Source: Brevundimonas sp. UBA5866 (lineage in GTDB: Bacteria > Pseudomonadota > Alphaproteobacteria > Caulobacterales > Caulobacteraceae). Taken from it: a stretch of DNA of 64,000 nt. Under the pieces are notes generated by a model. That model searched no databases. It was not told the DNA's origin and was given only the letters and a program-made list of their open reading frames with translations. Position 1 is the stretch's first letter, and the number at the start of each line of letters is the position of its first letter. Below, in pieces: positions 34,725 through 44,158 of this stretch. The translations under genes were made by a program, and so were the position numbers. Location of the stretch: positions 67,693-131,692 of the forward strand of contig NZ_DJFS01000079.1 of assembly GCF_002432125.1 (NCBI RefSeq), given 5' to 3'.

Positions 34725-35843
34725 ATGCAGAAGTTTCTTACCACCTTTATGGCTCCGATTGCAGCCTTTGCGATCATGGCCATTTCCTCACCGGATACGG
34801 CTGTTGCCCAGTCGCGCATCAAGGATGTCGCGACGGTCGAAGGCGTCCGCAGCAACCAGCTCATGGGATACGGACTGGTGGTCGGCCTGAACGGCACCGG
34901 GGATTCCCTGCGGAACTCTCCCTTCACCCGCCAGTCGGTCGAAGGGATGATGGAACGTCAGGGCGTCAACATCCGTGGAACCACCGCCAACACCAAGAAT
35001 GTGGCGGCTGTGATCATCACGGCCGAGCTGCCACCGTTTGCAGTTCCCGGTTCACGACTGGATGTGACCGTTTCGGCGATGGGTGACGCCAAGAGCCTTT
35101 TGGGCGGCACACTGATGGTCACCGCGCTTCAGGGTGCTGACGGTCAGGTCTATGCCGTTGCGCAGGGCGCAGTGCAGACAGGCGCGGTATCGGCCTCGGG
35201 CGGTTCGGGATCGTCCATCACGCGCGGCGTACCGACGGCTGGCCGCATTGCTTCGGGCGCTGTTGTGGAACGCGAGACAGGCTTCAACCTCCAGAATATG
35301 GATATCCTGCGTCTGGCCCTGCGCAATCCCGACTTCACCACCGCGCAAAGGGTTGCGGCATCGATCAATAACGCTTTCCCCGGCACCGCCCATGCCGAGA
35401 ACGGCACTGTGATCGCCCTCCGCGCGCCTCAGGGGCAGTCGATCGCCAACTTCATCAGCAGCGTCGAGAACATGCCCGTCGAGGTGGACAGCCCCGCCAA
35501 GGTGGTCATCGACGAGGTCAACGGCGTGATCGTGATGGGCGAAGCGGTCCGTGTCTCCACGGTCGCGATCGCACAGGGCAATCTGACCGTTTCGGTTCAG
35601 GAAAACCCCAGCGTCAGCCAGCCCAACCCGTTCAGCAACGGCCAGACGGTTGTCACCGCCCAGTCGTCGGTACAGGTGGACGAGGAAACCGGCCGCCAGA
35701 TGCGCATTGTGGGAAGCAAGACCTCCCTCTCCTCGCTGGTCAACGGCCTGAACGCACTGGGCGTCAGCCCACGCGACATGATCTCCATTCTCCAGGCCAT
35801 CAAGGCCGCAGGCGCGCTTCAGGCCGATATCGAGGTGATCTGA
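34725..35843 (+). CDS. flgI: Flagellar P-ring protein FlgI
   Basis: FlgI forms the P-ring around the flagellar rod in the peptidoglycan layer. The 372-residue precursor has a signal peptide ending near AVAQS. The highly conserved blocks are SRIKDVATVEGVRSNQLMGY, VVGLNGTGDS, VTVSAMGDAKSLLGGTL and VVIDEVNGVIVMG. The C-terminal LNALGVSPRDMISILQAI is present. It is the first gene of a tight flgI-flgJ-flbY cluster (TGATG junctions) behind a sigma-54-like promoter. Confidence 0.97.
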   Translation: MQKFLTTFMAPIAAFAIMAISSPDTAVAQSRIKDVATVEGVRSNQLMGYGLVVGLNGTGDSLRNSPFTRQSVEGMMERQGVNIRGTTANTKNVAAVIITAELPPFAVPGSRLDVTVSAMGDAKSLLGGTLMVTALQGADGQVYAVAQGAVQTGAVSASGGSGSSITRGVPTAGRIASGAVVERETGFNLQNMDILRLALRNPDFTTAQRVAASINNAFPGTAHAENGTVIALRAPQGQSIANFISSVENMPVEVDSPAKVVIDEVNGVIVMGEAVRVSTVAIAQGNLTVSVQENPSVSQPNPFSNGQTVVTAQSSVQVDEETGRQMRIVGSKTSLSSLVNGLNALGVSPRDMISILQAIKAAGALQADIEVI

Positions 35844-36154
35844 TGGAAACCAATCCGCTCAATGCCCTCGCCATACAGTCTGCCGGGCGTCTTGGCCGCC
35901 CTGAGGATGACGCATCACACGCCCAAATGCGCAGGGTCGCGGTCGATTTCGAAGCGACCCTGCTGTCCCAAATGCTGAAGCCGATGTTCGAAGGGCTGAA
36001 ATCCGACGGTCCATTCGGCGGCGGTGCCGGTGAAGAGATGTGGCGCGGCTTCCTCGTCGAGGAAATGGGCAAACAGGCCGCTCGCTCCGGCGGTATCGGC
36101 TTGGCCGACAAGGTAATGGCCCACATGCTCAAGGCACAGGAAGGTCTGGTTTGA
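35843..36154 (+). CDS. flgJ: Rod-binding protein, FlgJ N-terminal domain type
   Basis: A 103-residue protein equivalent to the rod-binding N-terminal domain of FlgJ. It has RRVAVDFEATLLSQMLKPMF (the family pattern A..FEa.fl..mlk.M), a GGGAGEEMWRGFLVEEMGKQ block and a GIGLADKVMAHMLKAQ end. It lacks the C-terminal muramidase domain of enterobacterial FlgJ, which is normal for Alphaproteobacteria, where a separate hydrolase is used. The ATG overlaps the flgI stop (TGATG). Confidence 0.88.
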   Translation: METNPLNALAIQSAGRLGRPEDDASHAQMRRVAVDFEATLLSQMLKPMFEGLKSDGPFGGGAGEEMWRGFLVEEMGKQAARSGGIGLADKVMAHMLKAQEGLV

Positions 36155-36591
36155 TGCTGGATGAAGAAATGGCAGGCTTTCAGGTCCGCAAACTGATCCA
36201 GCTGACAGACGGGCTGACCGAGCGCCTGCAAACGGAGCTGGACCTGATCCGTTCGAACAAGGCTGCCGAAATCGCCAACGGCATGGTGCAGACCGCCGAT
36301 CTGGCCAATGAGTACCGCCGAGAATCCGCACGGATCAAATCCGACCCCGGTCTGATCGCCAATGCTCCTATGGAGCTGAAAAAGGCGCTCGTCTCGGCGA
36401 CCGAAGCCTTTGACGAAGTTCTGGCCAAACATTCCGAAGCCGTAGAGGCCGCCCGACAGATATCCGAAGGGCTGGTTCGCACCATCGCCAACGAGATCGC
36501 CGGTCAACGGGCAATGGGTACGGGATACGGTGCATCCGGCCATGCCGTTTCAGGCGATGGACGGGCCGTGGCGATGGATCGGAAGGCCTGA
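36154..36591 (+). CDS. Flagellar protein FlbY/FlgN-like
   Basis: A 145-residue, almost fully helical protein. It has FQVRKLIQLTDGLTERLQTELDL, then LANEYRRESARIKSDPGLIA and ISEGLVRTIANEIAGQ. The size, position behind flgI-flgJ and helical pattern fit the Caulobacter basal-body-associated protein FlbY, a FlgN-chaperone-like protein. I base this on memory of the gene order, not on a search. It is coupled to flgJ by a TGATG overlap, and the last 25 residues are glycine/alanine-rich. Confidence 0.65.
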   Translation: MLDEEMAGFQVRKLIQLTDGLTERLQTELDLIRSNKAAEIANGMVQTADLANEYRRESARIKSDPGLIANAPMELKKALVSATEAFDEVLAKHSEAVEAARQISEGLVRTIANEIAGQRAMGTGYGASGHAVSGDGRAVAMDRKA

Positions 36592-36683
36592 TCAGACAAG
36601 CTTTGCCATAATTCATTGCGCAGCTTTGATACCAGCGGCATTCTAGAGGCCTAAGTTCAGCCGAGAGTTTCGATTCCCAGCCT

Positions 36684-38279
36684 ATGTCTCTCGCCCCGCG
36701 CCTTCTGGGTCTGGCATTCTCTGCCGCAGACTCCCTCATTGAACTGGATGCAAAGGGCGTCGTGCGATTTGCATTGGGTGCCGGTCCTTCCGCGTCCATG
36801 CCGATCGCATCGTGGGTAGGACGTGAACTTACCGATCTCCTGACACCCGAAACGGCTGCAGAAGTCAGGGCCAACCTTGGCGCACTGAAACCCGGCCACC
36901 GCAGCACGCCCCTGGCCATCCACATACCTTGCGGTCAGGGCGTTGTACGTCAGGCCAGCCTGTTCGCTTTCAAACTGCCAGAGCTGGCACCGGCGGTCTC
37001 CTGTTCGCTGACCTATACGGATCGTCTGGCCGCGCCCCAGCAAGCTGCGGCACCGGCATCCGAGATTACCGACGCCCAGGAACTGCTGGCGGACCTGCGT
37101 CAAACTCTGAGCCAGAAATCCGGCACCGAGCTTGAGCGGATGTCCCTGTCATTTGTGGATGTCAGCGGCATAAACGCCATACCCTCAGACAAGCAGGCCT
37201 CGCTCTACGCCGGAATATTCTCGGTTCTGAAATCCAACTCGATTGACGGATCCAGCGCAGGCCGGATTTCGGATTCCCGCTACGCCCTCGTTCGCGATAA
37301 CGACAATGGGCGCGACATCGAGGCCGAAATCCGTGCCGTGGGCGAAGAAGCCGGAATACCCCTGTGCGCATCCTCGCAACAGAACAGTCTGGGCACCGAC
37401 GCGGCGGCGGCGCTGCGGGCGATGCGTTTTGCAATCGAAGCCTGCCTACGCGACGAAGGCCTGGAGCATCCAGCGGCAAACTTTGCCAACACGCTGGACC
37501 GCACCCTCAAGGATGCGGAGCGTTTCCGCTCTATCGTGCGCGACCGCAATTTCAGCCTGCACTATCAGCCGATTGTGGATCTCAAAACCCGCTCGATCCA
37601 CCACTATGAAGCCCTGACCCGCTTCCCCAACTCTGCGGGTCCGGCACCCGCCATCCGTATGGCCGAGGAGTTGGCCCTGATCGAAGGCTTTGACCGCTCG
37701 GTCGCAGAAATGGCCATACATCGTCTGCGCACCCTGGGTCAGGGTCAGCTGCGGGTGGCGATCAATGTTTCGGGCGCTTCCCTTTCCAGCGATGACTACG
37801 TGACGGCCCTTCTGGCCATGACCGCATCCGCGCCCGAGGTCCGCAGTCGCCTGATGGTCGAGGTCACGGAAACGGCCGCCCTTGCAGAGATCGCATCGGC
37901 CAATCGACGTCTGAATGCCCTTCGTGAAGTGGGTATCAAAATCTGCATAGACGATTTCGGCGTGGGATCGGCCAGCTTTGACTATCTGCGCGGACTGAAT
38001 GCCGACATCGTCAAGATCGACGGTTCCCTGATCCGCGACATCGGTCTCGAGACGCGCAATCGCACCCTGATCAGCCACCTTGTCGATCTCGGCAACTCTC
38101 TGGGGCTCGAAACCGTGGGTGAGATGGTCGAGACAGAGGAACAGGCCCGTATACTGGCCTCTCTCGGCGTAAACTATGCCCAGGGCTGGCTGTTTGGCCG
38201 CGCCGAGGCAGAGCCGCGCACGTCGCTGGGTGCACCTGTTGTCGCGAGGCGCAAGGGCGTTACCGAAAGCTGGGGCTAA
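36684..38279 (+). CDS. EAL-domain protein with PAS-like and degenerate GGDEF regions
   Basis: A 531-residue soluble protein. Residues 1-110 look like a PAS fold; 135-260 resemble a GGDEF domain without a GGDEF motif; 280-525 form an EAL domain. The phosphodiesterase residues are present: EAL at 309-311 (HYEALTRF), Asn361 in INVSG, Glu in EVTETA, DDFG at 423-426, Lys444 in DIVKIDG, Glu in VGEMVE, and AQGWLFG. It probably hydrolyses cyclic di-GMP. It lies 92 bases after the flagellar cluster and has no membrane segment, so it is not a TipF orthologue. A link to motility is inferred from position. Confidence 0.87.
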   Translation: MSLAPRLLGLAFSAADSLIELDAKGVVRFALGAGPSASMPIASWVGRELTDLLTPETAAEVRANLGALKPGHRSTPLAIHIPCGQGVVRQASLFAFKLPELAPAVSCSLTYTDRLAAPQQAAAPASEITDAQELLADLRQTLSQKSGTELERMSLSFVDVSGINAIPSDKQASLYAGIFSVLKSNSIDGSSAGRISDSRYALVRDNDNGRDIEAEIRAVGEEAGIPLCASSQQNSLGTDAAAALRAMRFAIEACLRDEGLEHPAANFANTLDRTLKDAERFRSIVRDRNFSLHYQPIVDLKTRSIHHYEALTRFPNSAGPAPAIRMAEELALIEGFDRSVAEMAIHRLRTLGQGQLRVAINVSGASLSSDDYVTALLAMTASAPEVRSRLMVEVTETAALAEIASANRRLNALREVGIKICIDDFGVGSASFDYLRGLNADIVKIDGSLIRDIGLETRNRTLISHLVDLGNSLGLETVGEMVETEEQARILASLGVNYAQGWLFGRAEAEPRTSLGAPVVARRKGVTESWG

Positions 38280-38340
38280 GGATTATTATCCGATAGATCC
38301 CGACGGCATTGGTGCCGAAATCGGCACGAAAGCATTTCCG

Positions 38341-38475
38341 TCAGTCGCGGGAGCGACGCACGTCGCGGGCGTCACGCGTACGGACGGGGACGCGCTTGGG
38401 CTTTGGCTGAGCGGCATGGAGCACCATAAGCAGCGTGGCGGACAACAGGGTTGCGGCGGCCAGGGCGCTGATCAT
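38341..38475 (-). CDS. 44-residue single-pass membrane peptide
   Basis: A short frame with an AGGAGG ribosome binding site 10 bases before the ATG. It encodes one membrane helix (ISALAAATLLSATLLMVLHA) and a strongly basic Arg/Lys/Asp tail that would face the cytoplasm. It is the only coding candidate in the 339 bases between the EAL gene and the truncated haemoglobin gene. It is antisense to both neighbours. The strong ribosome binding site and clean helix-plus-basic-tail layout argue for a real gene, but I recognise no family. Confidence 0.55.
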   Translation of the reverse strand: MISALAAATLLSATLLMVLHAAQPKPKRVPVRTRDARDVRRSRD

Positions 38476-38618
38476 GATGTTCGAGCCTCCTCTACAAATG
38501 TGCTCGTGAAGAATGATGGGGTCTGGTTTCGGCAGGCGCAAGTCCAAAACGTGGTTATTTCCCGAACGGAACCTTCGCCGCCCTTGGGAAGAAGGTTGCC
38601 TGCACCTATGTAGTCGCC

Positions 38619-39140
38619 ATGAGCCAGCCGCACCGCCAAACCCTGACATTCGCCATTCAGACCCCTGAAGAGCGGGGGCAGGCACAGTCACGGCGCGACG
38701 AAGCCACGGCCCGTATCGAGCGCGAGACAGGCATTACGCAGGAGCTGATCGATCGGCTGGTCGATACCTTTTACGGTCGTGTTCAAAACGATGATTTGAT
38801 CGGGCCGGTATTTGCAGACGTCATCGGCGACTGGACCCCCCACCTGGAGCAGATGAAGCTGTTCTGGTCCTCGGTAGCGCTCTCGACCGGCGTCTATCAG
38901 GGCCGCCCCATGCCAAAGCATCTAAAGCTGCCCATAGATGCGCGGCACTTTGATCGATGGCTGCATTTGTTCGAAAGCACTGCCTCCGACATTTGCACGC
39001 CCGTTCAGGCTGAGCACTTCATGGTGCGGGCACGTCGCATTGCCCAAAGTCTGGAACTGGGCGTTGCCAGTGCCAATGGTGTCCTTCTCGACAACGGCGA
39101 GCGTTATCGTGGCACTGGTCAGGTTTGGACACCTGAATAG
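38619..39140 (+). CDS. Group III truncated haemoglobin
   Basis: A 173-residue globin of the truncated group III type. The family pattern appears as [25 protein letters not shown] ([12 protein letters not shown]) and [12 protein letters not shown]. The proximal haem ligand is His110 in ARHFDRWL. There is an N-terminal extension of about 35 residues with no globin match. Group III members bind oxygen, NO or ligands of uncertain role; they may support redox or NO handling. It stands alone upstream of uvrA. Confidence 0.87.
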   Translation: MSQPHRQTLTFAIQTPEERGQAQSRRDEATARIERETGITQELIDRLVDTFYGRVQNDDLIGPVFADVIGDWTPHLEQMKLFWSSVALSTGVYQGRPMPKHLKLPIDARHFDRWLHLFESTASDICTPVQAEHFMVRARRIAQSLELGVASANGVLLDNGERYRGTGQVWTPE

Positions 39141-39166
39141 TTGCGACGGAACGGGACTCGACTAAA

Positions 39167-39181
39167 GTTCCCATTTTGTTC
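39167..39181 (+). promoter_or_regulatory. LexA (SOS) box upstream of uvrA
   Basis: The direct repeat GTTC-N7-GTTC (spacer CCATTTT) exactly matches the alphaproteobacterial LexA operator. It lies 82 bases before the uvrA ATG. It predicts DNA-damage induction of uvrA. Confidence 0.85.
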
Positions 39182-39263
39182 TAGATGAACCAAAGCCTTT
39201 GGATGACCATATAAGCGGTCTCTCCAGACGAACCTGTTTTTCCTCCCGCGTTCACGGGCCCTG

Positions 39264-42197
39264 ATGACCGACAAGCACAACACCATTCGTGTGCGCGGCG
39301 CGCGCCAGCACAATCTCAAGAATGTCGATATCGACATCCCCCGCGAGCAGCTGGTGGTGATGACGGGCCTGTCTGGCTCGGGCAAATCCTCGCTCGCCTT
39401 CGACACCATCTATGCCGAGGGCCAGCGCCGCTATGTCGAAAGCCTTTCGGCCTATGCGCGCCAGTTCCTGGAGCTGATGGGCAAGCCGGATGTGGACCTG
39501 ATCGAGGGCCTGTCACCGGCAATCTCCATCGAACAGAAGACCACGTCCAAGAACCCGCGCTCGACCGTGGGCACGGTGACGGAAATCCATGACTATATGC
39601 GTCTGCTGTGGGCGCGTGTGGGTGTCCCCTATTCGCCGGTCACAGGACTGCCGATCGAAAGCCAGACCATCAGCCAGATGGTCGATAAGCTGGTCGCCCT
39701 GCCTGACGGCGAGCGTATCCTGCTGCTGGCCCCCGTCGTGCGTGGGCGCAAGGGCGAGTACAAGAAAGAGATCGCCGAGTGGCAGCGTCAGGGCTTCCAG
39801 CGCCTGAAAATCGACGGCGAGTTTTACTCCATCGAGGACGCGCCCGTTCTCGACAAGAAGTTCAAGCACGACATCGACATCGTGGTGGACCGGATCGTCA
39901 CCAAGGAAGGCCTTGAGGGCCGCTATGCCGACAGCCTGCAAACCGCGTTGGGCCTGGCGGACGGTCTGGCGGTGGCCGAATGGGCCAAGCCTGCCGAGGG
40001 CGAGACCGAACCTCGCACCCTCACCTTCTCCGAACGCTTTGCCTGTCCGGTATCGGGCTTCACCATCACCGAGATCGAGCCGCGCCTGTTCTCGTTCAAC
40101 AATCCGTTCGGGGCCTGCCCGAAATGCGACGGTCTGGGTGTGAAGCTGGCGTTCGATGCCGATCTGATCGTGCCGGATCGTGACAAGACCCTGCACAAGG
40201 GTGCGATTGCGCCGTGGTCCAAGGGGCAATCGCCCCTCTATACCCAGACGCTGCAGGCGCTTTCGCTGCACTATGGCTTCTCGATGGACAAGCCGTGGCG
40301 CGAACTGCCCGCCAAGGCCCAGCAGGTCATTCTGCACGGCACCGGCAGCGAGAAGATCAAATTCGTCTATGACGACAACGCCCGTAAATACGAGGTATCC
40401 AAACCCTTCGAGGGCATTCTTCCGAACCTGGACCGTCGCTGGCGCGAGACGGACTCGGCCTGGGTCCGCGAAGAACTGGGCCGTTATCAATCCGAAACGC
40501 CCTGCGATGCCTGTGGTGGCAAGCGCCTGAAACCCGAAGCGCTCGCGGTGAAAGTCGGCGGTGCCGACATTGCCGAAATCTCGGAGCTTTCGATCAGCAA
40601 GGCCTTCCTGTGGTTCTCCACACTGGAAGACAGCCTGACCGAAAAGCAGATGGAGATCGCGCGCCGTATCCTGAAAGAGATCACGGACCGGCTGCGCTTC
40701 CTGAACAATGTCGGGCTGGAATACCTGAACATGTCGCGCTCGTCCGGCACCCTTTCGGGTGGCGAGAGCCAGCGCATCCGTTTGGCCAGCCAGATCGGCT
40801 CGGGTCTGACGGGTGTACTCTATGTGCTGGATGAGCCGTCCATCGGCCTTCACCAACGGGACAACACGCGCCTGCTCGAAAGCCTGAAGGGGCTGCGCGA
40901 CCTTGGCAACTCGGTCCTCGTGGTCGAGCATGACGAGGAAGCCGTTCTCTCAGCGGACTATGTCATCGACATGGGCCCCGGTGCCGGTGCCCACGGCGGT
41001 CACGTCTGCGCGGAGGGCACGCCCGAGCAGATCATGGCCAACCCAAAGAGCCTGACCGGTCAGTATCTGACGGGCGAGCGCGAGATCGCCCTGCCCGCCG
41101 ATGGCCGCCGCCCCGTGAACCGCAAGCGCATGCTGACCGTATCGGGAGCCACAGGTAACAATCTGAAGAATGTCACCGGCGAAATCCCCGTCGGCCTGTT
41201 CACCTGCATCACGGGCGTGTCGGGCGGTGGCAAGTCCACCTTCACCATAGAGACCCTGTACAAGGCTGCGGCCCGACGCCTGAACAATGCCTCGGCGGCA
41301 CCGGCGCCGTTCGATCGCATCGAAGGGCTGAACCACTTCGACAAGGTCATCGACATCGACCAGTCACCGATCGGCCGCACGCCGCGCTCGAACCCCGCGA
41401 CCTATACCGGTGCCTTCAATCCGATCCGTGACTGGTTCGCGGGATTGCCGGAATCCAAGGCGCGCGGCTATGGCCCCGGCCGTTTCAGCTTCAACGTCAA
41501 GGGTGGCCGCTGCGAGGCCTGTCAGGGTGACGGTGTCATCAAGATCGAGATGCACTTCCTGCCGGATGTGTACGTGACCTGCGACGTCTGCAAGGGCAAG
41601 CGCTACAACCGAGAGACGCTGGAAATCCTGTTCAAAGGCAAGAGCATATCCGATGTTCTTGATATGACAGTTGAAGAAGCCGCCCGCTTCTTTGACGCCG
41701 TGCCTTCGATCCGGGACAAGATGCTGACCCTCACCCGCGTGGGCCTTGGCTATGTAAAGGTCGGCCAGCCGGCCACCACCCTGTCCGGCGGGGAGGCCCA
41801 GCGGGTCAAGCTGGCCAAGGAGCTGTCCCGTCGCGCAACGGGCAAGACGCTCTACATCCTGGACGAGCCAACCACGGGCCTGCACTTCGAGGACATCCGC
41901 AAACTTCTGGAAGTGCTTCAGGAGCTGGTCGACAACGGCAACACCATCGTCGTCATCGAGCACAACCTCGATGTCATCAAGGTCGCCGACTATATTCTGG
42001 ACTTCGGCCCCGAAGGCGGTGACGGCGGCGGCGAGATCGTGGCTGTCGGTACGCCTGAGGAAGTGGCCCGTAACGACAAGAGTTGGACGGGCCGTTATCT
42101 GAAAGATGTTCTGGACCGACACGAGGAACGCCGAAAGGCCCGCGTCGCCGCCCTTACCACTGAGGCCCCAAGGAAAAAGGCGAAAGCCAAGGCTTAA
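39264..42197 (+). CDS. uvrA: Excinuclease ABC subunit A
   Basis: UvrA is the damage-recognition ATPase of nucleotide excision repair. The 977-residue protein has the two ABC ATPase modules: Walker [15 protein letters not shown] and [15 protein letters not shown], signatures [13 protein letters not shown] and [15 protein letters not shown], and Walker [14 protein letters not shown] and [14 protein letters not shown]. The zinc-binding cysteine pairs in [22 protein letters not shown] and [10 protein letters not shown] are intact. A LexA box precedes it and a palindromic terminator follows. Confidence 0.98.
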   Translation: MTDKHNTIRVRGARQHNLKNVDIDIPREQLVVMTGLSGSGKSSLAFDTIYAEGQRRYVESLSAYARQFLELMGKPDVDLIEGLSPAISIEQKTTSKNPRSTVGTVTEIHDYMRLLWARVGVPYSPVTGLPIESQTISQMVDKLVALPDGERILLLAPVVRGRKGEYKKEIAEWQRQGFQRLKIDGEFYSIEDAPVLDKKFKHDIDIVVDRIVTKEGLEGRYADSLQTALGLADGLAVAEWAKPAEGETEPRTLTFSERFACPVSGFTITEIEPRLFSFNNPFGACPKCDGLGVKLAFDADLIVPDRDKTLHKGAIAPWSKGQSPLYTQTLQALSLHYGFSMDKPWRELPAKAQQVILHGTGSEKIKFVYDDNARKYEVSKPFEGILPNLDRRWRETDSAWVREELGRYQSETPCDACGGKRLKPEALAVKVGGADIAEISELSISKAFLWFSTLEDSLTEKQMEIARRILKEITDRLRFLNNVGLEYLNMSRSSGTLSGGESQRIRLASQIGSGLTGVLYVLDEPSIGLHQRDNTRLLESLKGLRDLGNSVLVVEHDEEAVLSADYVIDMGPGAGAHGGHVCAEGTPEQIMANPKSLTGQYLTGEREIALPADGRRPVNRKRMLTVSGATGNNLKNVTGEIPVGLFTCITGVSGGGKSTFTIETLYKAAARRLNNASAAPAPFDRIEGLNHFDKVIDIDQSPIGRTPRSNPATYTGAFNPIRDWFAGLPESKARGYGPGRFSFNVKGGRCEACQGDGVIKIEMHFLPDVYVTCDVCKGKRYNRETLEILFKGKSISDVLDMTVEEAARFFDAVPSIRDKMLTLTRVGLGYVKVGQPATTLSGGEAQRVKLAKELSRRATGKTLYILDEPTTGLHFEDIRKLLEVLQELVDNGNTIVVIEHNLDVIKVADYILDFGPEGGDGGGEIVAVGTPEEVARNDKSWTGRYLKDVLDRHEERRKARVAALTTEAPRKKAKAKA

Positions 42198-42200
42198 AGA

Positions 42201-42236
42201 AAAGGCCGGAGAGCATGCTCTCCGGCCTTTATCTTT
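42201..42236. terminator. Perfect palindromic terminator after uvrA
   Basis: A 30-base perfect palindrome (42201-42230, core GGCCGGAGAGC and its complement) begins with AAA and ends with TTT, followed by ATCTTTTT. It should end uvrA and, on the other strand, the membrane-protein gene at 42258. Confidence 0.9.
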
Positions 42237-42257
42237 TTCCGCAGCACCTGCCCCGGT

Positions 42258-43118
42258 TCAGGCGTTCAGCGTTTTCCACGCCGACGCCGCCGGAGCGTAA
42301 AAGATCAGCATCTGTGCTGCGGTCAGCAGTGCACTGACAGCAACCCAGACAAACAGACCCGCAACCATCGGCCCGGAAATCGCAGCGCTGCCGTCAAGGA
42401 CAGTAAGCCCACCACTCAACATGGTCAGCGGACCTGTGACTATGGAGCCGAGGAAGTTGACGACAATAGACAGCACAGACGCCAGCAAAATCATGCCCAG
42501 CAACGGCCAGAAGCGGCCTTTGGTCAGGGAAATGCTCTTGAAGATCGTGATGCGCCCTTGTGCGAAGGTCATTGGAACGGCGAGGCAGAACCGAACCCCC
42601 AGCGCAATCAGACCCGCCCCGACAGCCAACATCAACAGGGTCGCGAAAACCGCCAGAGCAGGCATGCCGTTCATCGCAAAGCCCAGCAGAACGCCCACTA
42701 TTCCGAAGCCCAGCACCGCTGCGGCCGTGAGGATCAAGGACACGATCACGTTCACCGCGATCACCCGCAGTTCGTTTTTACCGAAACGCAGGTAGGCAAA
42801 ACGGTTGTCCTCCGGTGTCAGCACGCTGCGTACAACCGCGGACTGTACGATGGAGTTCACAACCATTGCCGGCAGCGCAGAGATCGCAACGATCTGCCCA
42901 TAGGCCTTCATCATCGCAAGGACCTGCGACTGGTCCGGCTGCTCTCCGGCACTGACGACCGATGCCAATCGTACCACCTGGCCCAAAGGGTAATAGGTCA
43001 GTGCCAGGATTATCGCACTGAACACGGCATACAGCAGCGCCAATGCGATAATCATCTTGGGTTCACGACGCGTCAGGCGAAAGCCCTCGAACGCAGCGTC
43101 GGTCGGCGAAAACGTCAT
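42258..43118 (-). CDS. Integral membrane protein, paralogue of the next gene
   Basis: A 286-residue protein with about six membrane helices and no recognised domain. The first helix is MIIALALLYAVFSAIILAL; later helices include VNVIVSLILTAAAVLGFGIV and VAGLFVWVAVSALLTAAQML. It shares with the adjacent protein at 43135-44070 the pattern S.SLTKGRFWPLLG (there ATKGHFWRLLG) and the ending A.SAWKTL (there YSVWKQL). The two genes are 16 bases apart and likely arose by tandem duplication. Membrane-stress or lipid roles are possible, but nothing in the sequence shows this. Confidence 0.75.
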   Translation of the reverse strand: MTFSPTDAAFEGFRLTRREPKMIIALALLYAVFSAIILALTYYPLGQVVRLASVVSAGEQPDQSQVLAMMKAYGQIVAISALPAMVVNSIVQSAVVRSVLTPEDNRFAYLRFGKNELRVIAVNVIVSLILTAAAVLGFGIVGVLLGFAMNGMPALAVFATLLMLAVGAGLIALGVRFCLAVPMTFAQGRITIFKSISLTKGRFWPLLGMILLASVLSIVVNFLGSIVTGPLTMLSGGLTVLDGSAAISGPMVAGLFVWVAVSALLTAAQMLIFYAPAASAWKTLNA

Positions 43119-43134
43119 GGATATGCCTTTGGGA

Positions 43135-44070
43135 TCAGATCTGTGCAGCAGGTTCGGCCCGAATGACTTCGGGTTCGACGGTGCTGTGGTTGAGTTGTTT
43201 CCAGACCGAATACCACGGCCCTTGCATCATCACGACCTGAATACCCCCCAGAACAGCCACAGCCGCAAAATACAGGATCAAGCCCGGAACGATCAGAGCG
43301 ATCATCGTGCCCGTCGCGGGAGTGTCGAAGTTCCAGCCCGTCGCCACACCTGCGATCAACACAAACACCAGCGCGGCGGCCATGAGCGAGGCAACAAAGA
43401 TCAAAGCGATAAGGATGGTGCAAAGTAGGGCCAGCAAGGCTGTACCCAGCAAACGCCAGAAATGGCCCTTGGTCGCTTTCCAGCCCTCGACAAATGCCAA
43501 CTTCCCGCGATCCAGCGTCGCCGGAATGATCAGCGATGCCCTTATGCCGACCCATACAAAGCCCGCCAAGGCCACGAGAACCAACGGAACAGAGATGGCG
43601 ACGGCAGCGCCCTCGGACGCCAGGCCAACCGGAAATGCGATCATTGCGATCACGATGGCAACGACCATCGCTCCGAAAAATGCAGCTGCCATAATCGCGA
43701 GTAACACGAGCAGGATGCGCCCTTCATCCATTCCAAAGCGCAGTCCCAACCACGTCTTGGGCCGCGAACGTCCCCACATCATGAAGCCAAGGGCAGCGTA
43801 GATCAGCACCATGACGCCGACCGTCAGAAACTGAGAGAGACCATTGGCGGCATTGATCGCGAGCGAGGATCCAAACCCCAGCGCTTCTGGATCAAAAGAA
43901 GTGCCACCCGAAGCAGCAGCCGCGATCAGGATCGGCAGCATAGCCAGCATCACCACCACGAACGGCAAATACAACAGAAGCCCCCACACGGCCACGCGCA
44001 TAAAATGGCTTTTCAGAATGGCAAATGCGTCTGTGATCGCCACCATCGGATCGAATGTTGAAATCGTCAT
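43135..44070 (-). CDS. Integral membrane protein, paralogue of the previous gene
   Basis: A 311-residue multi-helix membrane protein with about six segments, including VAVWGLLLYLPFVVVMLAML and LLVLLAIMAAAFFGAMVVAI. Shared blocks with its neighbour are GWKATKGHFWRLLG and GPWYSVWKQLN. It is first of the two-gene unit and divergent from trmFO; the 88-base gap carries both promoters. Family unknown; it resembles the loosely annotated glycerophosphodiester phosphodiesterase-type membrane domains. Confidence 0.75.
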   Translation of the reverse strand: MTISTFDPMVAITDAFAILKSHFMRVAVWGLLLYLPFVVVMLAMLPILIAAAASGGTSFDPEALGFGSSLAINAANGLSQFLTVGVMVLIYAALGFMMWGRSRPKTWLGLRFGMDEGRILLVLLAIMAAAFFGAMVVAIVIAMIAFPVGLASEGAAVAISVPLVLVALAGFVWVGIRASLIIPATLDRGKLAFVEGWKATKGHFWRLLGTALLALLCTILIALIFVASLMAAALVFVLIAGVATGWNFDTPATGTMIALIVPGLILYFAAVAVLGGIQVVMMQGPWYSVWKQLNHSTVEPEVIRAEPAAQI

Positions 44071-44158
44071 ATGCGTACCAGCCCGTTTGATTCCAGAACT
44101 AGCCTATACCAACGTATAGCGGCATGACAGCGACGCCATTGACCGCTAGAAGCCCCCC

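Noticed and set aside
39513..40931. A 472-codon minus-strand frame inside uvrA
   Set aside because: Shadow of uvrA; no family features.
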